A DNA stretch of 64,000 nt from the NCBI RefSeq assembly GCF_002884445.1, contig NZ_KZ614144.1, positions 5,961,920 to 6,025,919 on the forward strand, given 5' to 3'. Source of the stretch: Paenibacillus castaneae (lineage in GTDB: Bacteria; Bacillota; Bacilli; Paenibacillales; Paenibacillaceae). A program made the translations under genes and the position numbers. Positions 58,925 through 64,000 of the stretch are shown piece by piece. How positions within the stretch are numbered: the first letter of the stretch is position 1; every line of letters begins with the position of its first letter. The notes below the pieces were generated by a model. It searched no databases, was not told where the DNA came from, and saw only the letters and a program-made list of their open reading frames with translations.

Positions 58925-60373
58925 CTATAGGATTGGACTAAGAAGCCTGGAAACCGATTCTTTTATACGATCAATAAGAGGCCGCGCATTATAAATTTCG
59001 GAAGTCAGCTGCCTGCTGTCTGCTGTATCCATCTCGAAAATATGTTGCAGTTTAGCAGCTGTTTGCGTATCATATACAAACGCATTCATTTCAAAATTCA
59101 ATTTAAAGCTGCGAATATCAAGATTGGCCGTACCGACCGAAGCTACTTTGCCATCAATAACAAGCGTTTTGGCATGAAGGAAGCCTCTTTCGTACAAATA
59201 GCATTTGACCCCGCCCGATAGCAATTCTCCCAGATAAGAATGCGTCGCCCAATAAACGAAGAAATGATCCGGCTTGCTTGGAAGCATAATCCGAACATCC
59301 ACGCCAGACAATGCAGCGATCTTTAGTGCGGTCATGAGACTTTCATCCGGTATAAAATATGGTGTTTGCATACAAATCGTTTCTTTGGCTGCATAAATCA
59401 TTTTGATATAGGAGTTCTTGATTTGCTGGTATTCCGTATCGGGGCCGCTCGCTACAAGCTGCATGCCGATCTTGCCCACATCATCGCTGATTATCGGAAA
59501 ATACATCTCATTGAGCAAAATCTTGCCCGAGGCCGCAAGGTTCCAGTCCATTAAGAACTGTGCTTGCATTTGCAGCACCGCGTTGCCCCGCACCTTGAGA
59601 TGAGTATCCCTCCATTCGCCGAAATGCTTATCTAGCCCCAAATACTCATCGCCGATATTAAATCCGCCGATATAGCCTATTTTTCCATCAATAATAACGA
59701 GTTTTCGATGATTGCGATAATTAATTTTTAGGTTCAGATAAGGAATGCGCGAGGGGAAAAAAGCGGCTTCCTTGCCGCCCGCTTCCCTCAATGGCCGGAA
59801 GTAGCGGCTCGGTAATCTAGAGCTTCCAATATGATCGTACAGAAACTTAACTTCCACGCCTTGCGCAGCTTTCTCTGCTAATGCCTTCATCAGCCTCCTG
59901 CCCAGAACATCATCACGTACAATGTAATAGACAAGATGGATATGATGCTCGGCCGCTTCAATATCGGCGATTAATGAATCGAATTTTTCATTGCCATCCA
60001 CGAATATTTCCACCGAATTATTGCTTGTATAAACCGCATAGCCTGTTTTCAAATTCATATAAATCATATCTTGATAGTCCCTGGTGGATGGATCATGAAA
60101 GATAAGCTCGCTATCGCGTACCTGCCGCATTTGCCTTTCTACCGTATGCTCAATGATTCTTTGGCTGTCACCCAGAAGCTTGTACAGCTTTCTTCTTCTG
60201 ACCTTCTGGCCCAAAACCAAATAGAGAATAAATCCTATAACAGGGATAAAAAAAAGAACCATCAGCCACGCCCATGTCGTGCTGGCGTTCCGTCGCTCGA
60301 GGAAAATGACGGTAATCGCTAAAAAAATATTTAGCAGCGTAATTAGGGCATAAGCGTTTTGCATAATCGCCAT
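58925..60373 (-). CDS. cls: Cardiolipin synthase
   Basis: Makes cardiolipin from two phosphatidylglycerol molecules at the membrane, 482 aa. Two N-terminal helices (ALITLLNIFLAITVIFL, WAWLMVLFFIPVIGFILYLVLG) are followed by two phospholipase-D motifs: HRKLVIIDGKIGYIGG and HAKTLVIDGKVASVGT, each with the HXK(X)4D core. AGGTG precedes the ATG at the edge of a gap that separates it from dgt. Confidence 0.95.
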   Translation of the reverse strand: MAIMQNAYALITLLNIFLAITVIFLERRNASTTWAWLMVLFFIPVIGFILYLVLGQKVRRRKLYKLLGDSQRIIEHTVERQMRQVRDSELIFHDPSTRDYQDMIYMNLKTGYAVYTSNNSVEIFVDGNEKFDSLIADIEAAEHHIHLVYYIVRDDVLGRRLMKALAEKAAQGVEVKFLYDHIGSSRLPSRYFRPLREAGGKEAAFFPSRIPYLNLKINYRNHRKLVIIDGKIGYIGGFNIGDEYLGLDKHFGEWRDTHLKVRGNAVLQMQAQFLMDWNLAASGKILLNEMYFPIISDDVGKIGMQLVASGPDTEYQQIKNSYIKMIYAAKETICMQTPYFIPDESLMTALKIAALSGVDVRIMLPSKPDHFFVYWATHSYLGELLSGGVKCYLYERGFLHAKTLVIDGKVASVGTANLDIRSFKLNFEMNAFVYDTQTAAKLQHIFEMDTADSRQLTSEIYNARPLIDRIKESVSRLLSPIL

Positions 60374-60599
60374 TTATTTCCAGCACCTCAGTCGAATGTA
60401 AAAGTTAAACAGATCATACTCCAAGCGCTGTGTATGTTCAAGCCTGAAAATATGCTACAATTTCAAGCAGATAAGCTTTTCGCTCGATTTGGGAGACAAA
60501 AGCTTTGTTTCTATTTAATGAATAAATGCTATATAAGAAAGAAAAGGATAGTACTTATATCGTCAATATGATCCGCGGAAGTGGTACTGGAGGTACATC

Positions 60600-61916
60600 A
60601 TGGACATAAGAAAGCTCCGACTTGATGAGAAATCGCTAGGCACCTTAAGTGATGAACGAGATGAATATGAACGTGATTATGCAAGGCTGATCCAATCTCC
60701 AGCCTTTCGTCGAATGCAAGGGAAATCGCAGGTTTTCGGCGCAGGCTCAGGCGATTACTACCGGACAAGACTCACCCATTCGCTGGAGGTGTCTCAAATT
60801 GCGCGCGAGGTTGCAAGGCGGCTGGGCAAGAAGTATAAATTTTTGGCTCGCAAGGAGCATCCCGGTCTGATTCTTGATCCTGCGGTAGTCGAAATTGCCG
60901 CGCTCGCACATGATCTGGGTCATCCGCCGTTCGGGCATAAGGGCGAAGAAGTACTTAATCATATGCTGATCGAGGAATATGGTATTCCTTATGAAGGGAA
61001 TGCACAAAATTTTCGTATATTGATGTTTTTGGAGAAACGGGCTGGAAGCGGCAGCGGGCTCGATTTAACAGCAGCCGTTCTGCTTGCCGTCAACAAATAT
61101 CCGTTCGGACTCGACGAGCCTGGAAGGCTTAAAGGTGTTTACGGCACAGAATGGGGCGAGATCGAGCAGCTGCGCAGGTCGTGGAAAATGCCAATCGGCT
61201 GTTCTACGCTTGAAGCGCAGCTTATGGATTTATGCGATGATATCGCGTATTCCACGCATGATATCGAGGATGGCATACGTGCTGGCAAAATTCAAATGAA
61301 TCGGACCTTTTTCGAGGATAACAGACTTATTGATCATCTTGTGCAAGAAATTGTCGATGATAAAGGAAATAACGGGGTCGGATGGGATAAGGTCGATATC
61401 CCCGCAATGGTTAAGCGAGTGCTTGCTTCTTATTTGGCGCAATGGGAAGCCCTATATGTAAGCTGCGACCATGAGCCCTCTCGTACAAGGCGGGAGATGA
61501 AAGCCAGATGGGTAAGCCTATTCGCCAGTAAGGTAGGCATTATTGAGGATTCAACCAGTAATTGGAAGAAAGTAACCTTTGTTGAGGATGGTCATCAGGA
61601 TATTGAGCTGCTGCGGACGATGGAAATATTGAAGAAGCTTGCCTGGGTTACGCTCATTAAGGATTTCCGAGTACAGCGGCTGCAAATGCGCAGCGAAATT
61701 ATGATTCGCCGGCTTTGGGACAGCTTTAAGGTACCGGAATCTGGACGCCTCATTATTCCGCCGGATTGGATTGAAAATTATGAGCTGCATAAAAACAAAT
61801 GGAGCTGGCCGCGGTTTGTAGCCGATTATATTTCTGGCATGACAGATGCCTATGCCGAGAAGGTGTATGCAGAGCTTTACGCGAGCAAGTCCGGCTCGAT
61901 TTATGAGATGGATTAA
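60600..61916 (+). CDS. dgt: dGTP triphosphohydrolase-like protein (HD domain)
   Basis: 438 aa. The HD metal site is spread over RTRLTHSLEVSQIAREVARRL, AALAHDLGHPPFGHKGEEVLN and DLCDDIAYSTHDIEDGI. The N-terminus ESPAFRRMQGKSQVF-type (QSPAFRRMQGKSQVFG) and the C-terminal helical bundle fit the dGTPase family. The exact nucleotide preference is not readable. TGGAGG precedes the ATG. Confidence 0.93.
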   Translation: MDIRKLRLDEKSLGTLSDERDEYERDYARLIQSPAFRRMQGKSQVFGAGSGDYYRTRLTHSLEVSQIAREVARRLGKKYKFLARKEHPGLILDPAVVEIAALAHDLGHPPFGHKGEEVLNHMLIEEYGIPYEGNAQNFRILMFLEKRAGSGSGLDLTAAVLLAVNKYPFGLDEPGRLKGVYGTEWGEIEQLRRSWKMPIGCSTLEAQLMDLCDDIAYSTHDIEDGIRAGKIQMNRTFFEDNRLIDHLVQEIVDDKGNNGVGWDKVDIPAMVKRVLASYLAQWEALYVSCDHEPSRTRREMKARWVSLFASKVGIIEDSTSNWKKVTFVEDGHQDIELLRTMEILKKLAWVTLIKDFRVQRLQMRSEIMIRRLWDSFKVPESGRLIIPPDWIENYELHKNKWSWPRFVADYISGMTDAYAEKVYAELYASKSGSIYEMD

Positions 61917-61948
61917 GATCAAATCAACTCCAATTAAATATAAAAAAT

Positions 61949-61987
61949 GGCGGTGCAAGATCTCATTCTTGCCCGCCGTTTTTTTAT
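61949..61987 (+). terminator. Terminator of dgt
   Basis: GGCGG(TG)CAAGA/TCTTGCCCGCC-type hairpin followed by TTTTTTT on the plus strand, about 30 bases past the dgt stop. Confidence 0.75.
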
Positions 61988-62105
61988 TTGTGACTTAGTC
62001 CTGATCGTGATTGAAATAAAACCTCACTCCCATGTGTATCCATCGCTGCCAAGTATAAAACGATATATCGTTTGACCATCCTAATGAGGTGGAGGTGAAT
62101 TGTCA

Positions 62106-62261
62106 ATGGCCAAAGATGTGTTATGCGAAGTGAATTCATGCAAGTACTGGGCAGCAGGAAATAACTGCGCCGCCTCTTCCATTTATGTTGTAAGCAATCG
62201 TGGGAAGCAAGCAAGCCACTCTGAAGAAACAGATTGCAAAACATTTGAAGCAAAGATCTAA
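62106..62261 (+). CDS. DUF1540 small Cys-rich protein (51 aa)
   Basis: ATG 62106 follows GGTGGAGGTG. The protein has the DUF1540 pattern of four cysteines: VLCEVNSCKYWAAGNNCAASSIYVV, then SEETDCKTF. Such proteins are small, probably metal-binding, and are found in sporulating Firmicutes. Role unknown. A 10-bp hairpin (62284-62322) lies 22 bases past the stop and separates it from the converging VanY gene. Confidence 0.88.
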   Translation: MAKDVLCEVNSCKYWAAGNNCAASSIYVVSNRGKQASHSEETDCKTFEAKI

Positions 62262-62283
62262 CGTATGGCTTCATCAATAGGCT

Positions 62284-62322
62284 GCAGCGCAAGCTCTGTC
62301 CATTATACAATACTTGCGCTGC
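62284..62322. terminator. Hairpin between the DUF1540 and VanY-like genes
   Basis: GCAGCGCAAG/CTTGCGCTGC perfect 10-bp stem with a 19-base loop between converging genes. No clear T-run follows. Confidence 0.5.
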
Positions 62323-62334
62323 TGCTATTGCTCC

Positions 62335-63222
62335 TTATTTCACAACCGGAACCGCACCGAAATACTCTTCAAGCGTTTCACCGCCTGCAGCAAGCTCAGC
62401 CGCGATATCTGTACCTACATAACGCAGATGCCAAGGCTCGTATTGGTAACCGGTAATAGACTCTTTCCCTTTCAAATACCGGATAATAAATCCATATTCA
62501 TGTGCATGCTTCTCTAGCCACAGCGCTTCCTTCGTATCCCCGAAGCAATCCGCCGCTGCACATTTGCCATCACTTCCAGACACATCAATAGCAAGGCCTG
62601 TCTCATGCTCGCTTGTACCCGGGAATGCGCTATAAGTTAATGCTTTCTCTTCGCCGTCTCTCTTTGCATAGCGTTCAAACAAGCTCTTTTGCGTGCTGTG
62701 CGCACGATAAGCAGATACACCGGCCAACAGGACGCCGTCATCCTCTGCCGCTTTAAATAAACGCTCCAGCGCTTCAGCCGCCTCTTTGCGCATCATGCGC
62801 TTTTCTACTTTTTCCTTAAACACAAAACGCACATCGGGATAAACTAAATCCGCAGGGCTGTAATTCTCTGGCAGCTTGTTCTGTTTATTAACGAGCACCG
62901 AAATGCTCTCAGGCTGAGCGATCACAGTCCGTCCATCCTCCATCTGGCCAGCTTGTCCAGGCGCAGTCGGTTGATTGGGCTCATCTTTAGATCCATTCGC
63001 AGCGCCCGATCCTTTACCCGCATCTTCCCCATCACCAGGCACAACCGGATTTGATCCAAGCTCGCCGCTCACTTCCCCGCCGCTCTGCCCTGTGTTCGAT
63101 TCACCAGCAGCTTGTTTAGGCGGTATCGTCGTCGATTCACCTTTATTTATAATGGAGTAACCAATCACCATAATCGCGCATAGTATTATAAAACCAAAAA
63201 ATCTTCTTCTTCTTTTTTTCAT
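62335..63222 (-). CDS. D-alanyl-D-alanine carboxypeptidase, VanY family (M15B)
   Basis: Trims the terminal D-Ala of peptidoglycan stem peptides outside the cell, 295 aa. One N-terminal helix (FFGFIILCAIMVIGYSII) acts as anchor or signal. A Gly/Ser/Pro-rich linker (about 30-95) follows, then the zinc site: SAFPGTSEHETGLAIDV (His and Asp) and YEPWHLRYVG (Glu and His). GGAGG precedes the ATG. Confidence 0.92.
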   Translation of the reverse strand: MKKRRRRFFGFIILCAIMVIGYSIINKGESTTIPPKQAAGESNTGQSGGEVSGELGSNPVVPGDGEDAGKGSGAANGSKDEPNQPTAPGQAGQMEDGRTVIAQPESISVLVNKQNKLPENYSPADLVYPDVRFVFKEKVEKRMMRKEAAEALERLFKAAEDDGVLLAGVSAYRAHSTQKSLFERYAKRDGEEKALTYSAFPGTSEHETGLAIDVSGSDGKCAAADCFGDTKEALWLEKHAHEYGFIIRYLKGKESITGYQYEPWHLRYVGTDIAAELAAGGETLEEYFGAVPVVK

Positions 63223-63557
63223 GTGAAGCCTCCAGCTGTTATTTTTTCATCAAATTGGTGTACATATACGTGTATCAGGTCCGTTCTCTTATTCAACACT
63301 TTAATAGACTACTAAAATCATGACAATGTTTCAAATGAATCTATTCCTTTTTTCACAACAATGATTAGATAAGAAAGCTTTCATTAACCATAACCATTTC
63401 ATTGGCAGAGTCATTGAGGAGTGATTTGCCTTTTGACATTCGGCCTCAATTAGGAGCATAATGGATAAGAATTTACAGTATGTTTATTATTTAATCAAAG
63501 CGGGCGGCTGAGCTTCTAAGAGACGGCCTGTTTTTGTTGTGAAAGGTAGGAGATTAT
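63223..63557. other. Divergent promoter region of VanY-like and LtaS-like genes
   Basis: 335 bases with no reading frame of note. On the plus strand TTGACA (63433-63438), 18 bases, CATAAT (63457-63462) is a good promoter for the LtaS-like gene. A weak CGGGC/GCCTG hairpin followed by TTTTTG lies between it and the ATG and could be an attenuator. No firm VanY promoter is seen. Confidence 0.6.
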
Positions 63558-64000
63558 ATGTCTTTTCTTACGTCAAAACGATTGCTCGGCACTCGTCCCA
63601 TCTTATTTTTCTCGTTCATTATGCTTCTAAAAAGCTACTTGGCCTGGATGGTCATTTTCGAGGATGGGTTTTCATGGACCACTATTTTAAAAGAAATTCC
63701 GTTTGTTCTAATTGTTTATTGTTTAATAGAATGGTTCTCGTCTAAGCGAAAGCTTACTTATTATTTAATAGCGAACCTGCTAATGACGCTAATTTTGTTC
63801 GCAGTCATTATGTATTATAAGTATTATGGGGTTATCGTTACCTATCTCGCGCTGCAGCAAGTGAATCAAGTAACAGCGGTCAAAAACAGCGTTTTCTCGC
63901 TGTTGGATCCTTATTATTTATTGATTTTCATCGATATCATCATTATGGCTGTTATTTTGTTTAGACCGAAGAGAGCTGTTAACTGGAAGAAAGCGAGCAC
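63558..64000 (+). CDS. LtaS-like lipoteichoic acid synthase family protein, N-terminal part
   Basis: The first 147 codons of a gene that runs off the right edge. ATG 63558 follows GGTAGGAG. At least four membrane helices are visible (PILFFSFIMLLKSYLAW, ILKEIPFVLIVYCLIEWF, YYLIANLLMTLILFAVIMYYKYYG, PYYLLIFIDIIIMAVILF). The stretch VIVTYLALQQVNQVTAVKNSVFSLL between helices matches the LtaS/YqgS membrane domain. The extracellular sulfatase-like catalytic domain should follow outside the window. Confidence 0.88.
   Translation, partial: MSFLTSKRLLGTRPILFFSFIMLLKSYLAWMVIFEDGFSWTTILKEIPFVLIVYCLIEWFSSKRKLTYYLIANLLMTLILFAVIMYYKYYGVIVTYLALQQVNQVTAVKNSVFSLLDPYYLLIFIDIIIMAVILFRPKRAVNWKKAS

Noticed and set aside
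1..64000. tRNA, rRNA, insertion sequence, prophage and integration-site signals
   Set aside because: I found no cloverleaf, rRNA stretch, transposase motif or long terminal inverted repeats on either strand by reading. A tRNAscan or IS search would be decisive.

Overview
The window looks like chromosomal DNA of a spore-forming, Gram-positive Paenibacillus-type bacterium (Bacillales, Paenibacillaceae). The reasons are the gene order around atp-upp-glyA-rpiB-ywlE-mntP-ywlC-spoIIR-prmC-prfA, which matches the Bacillus/Paenibacillus arrangement; the sporulation gene spoIIR with a sigma-F-like promoter; strong GGAGG-type ribosome binding sites; frequent TTG and GTG starts; and Gram-positive lipobox signal peptides. 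I saw no phage, insertion sequence, CRISPR array, tRNA or rRNA. The genus is an inference, because no database was searched.

Layout. 1-2.4 kb: 5' end of an unknown gene and a chemoreceptor. 2.6-9.9 kb: complete F1Fo ATP synthase operon on the minus strand (atpZ-like, atpI, atpB, E, F, H, A, G, D, C), with a recognisable promoter and a terminator. 10-12 kb: wecB/mnaA and upp. 12.2-13.3 kb: an unusual membrane-anchored protein with a Ser/Gly/Cys tail. 13.4-19 kb: five-gene oligopeptide ABC importer, then about 700 bp of AT-rich non-coding DNA with a cre-like palindrome. 19.7-22.4 kb: rpiB-ywlG-glyA transcribed from behind a ZTP (pfl) riboswitch with its own promoter and terminator. 22.4-29.7 kb: ywlE, mntP, ywlC, spoIIR, prmC and prfA, interrupted by an ECF41-type sigma factor with its CMD/AhpD-like partner gene and a matching target promoter. 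29.9-34.4 kb: ychF, a 47-residue small gene, and a four-gene polyprenyl-phosphate-sugar cassette (GT2, DUF2304, EmrE-like, GT39-like).

34.7-45.6 kb: trxA with an Rrf2 regulator, a tandem-repeat leader in front of a 68-residue gene, a TetR-controlled pair of SMR exporters, hisC, VanZ-like, phosphatase and GNAT genes, glnS (unusual in Bacillales), an NSS transporter and a glutathione peroxidase behind a MarR/OhrR-type palindrome. 45.6-53 kb: a CcdC-like gene, a YesM/YesN two-component pair and a divergent CUT1 sugar importer lacking its own ATPase. 53-58.4 kb: GNAT, a MarR-pirin pair, a short gene remnant, then catalase, a degenerate response regulator and a Fur/PerR-family regulator. 58.4-64 kb: a promoter-driven 43-residue small ORF, cls, dgt, a DUF1540 small Cys-rich gene, a VanY-like carboxypeptidase and the N-terminal part of an LtaS-like membrane enzyme.

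Regulation is the most informative layer. Several promoters and operators can be read directly: the ZTP riboswitch, the ECF41 promoter, the sigma-F promoter of spoIIR, inverted repeats before the TetR, Rrf2, MarR, glycan-cassette and peroxidase genes, and Per-like boxes before both katA and the Fur-family gene. Oxidative-stress and thiol functions (trxA, gpx, katA, Fur/PerR, CMD) recur through the second half.
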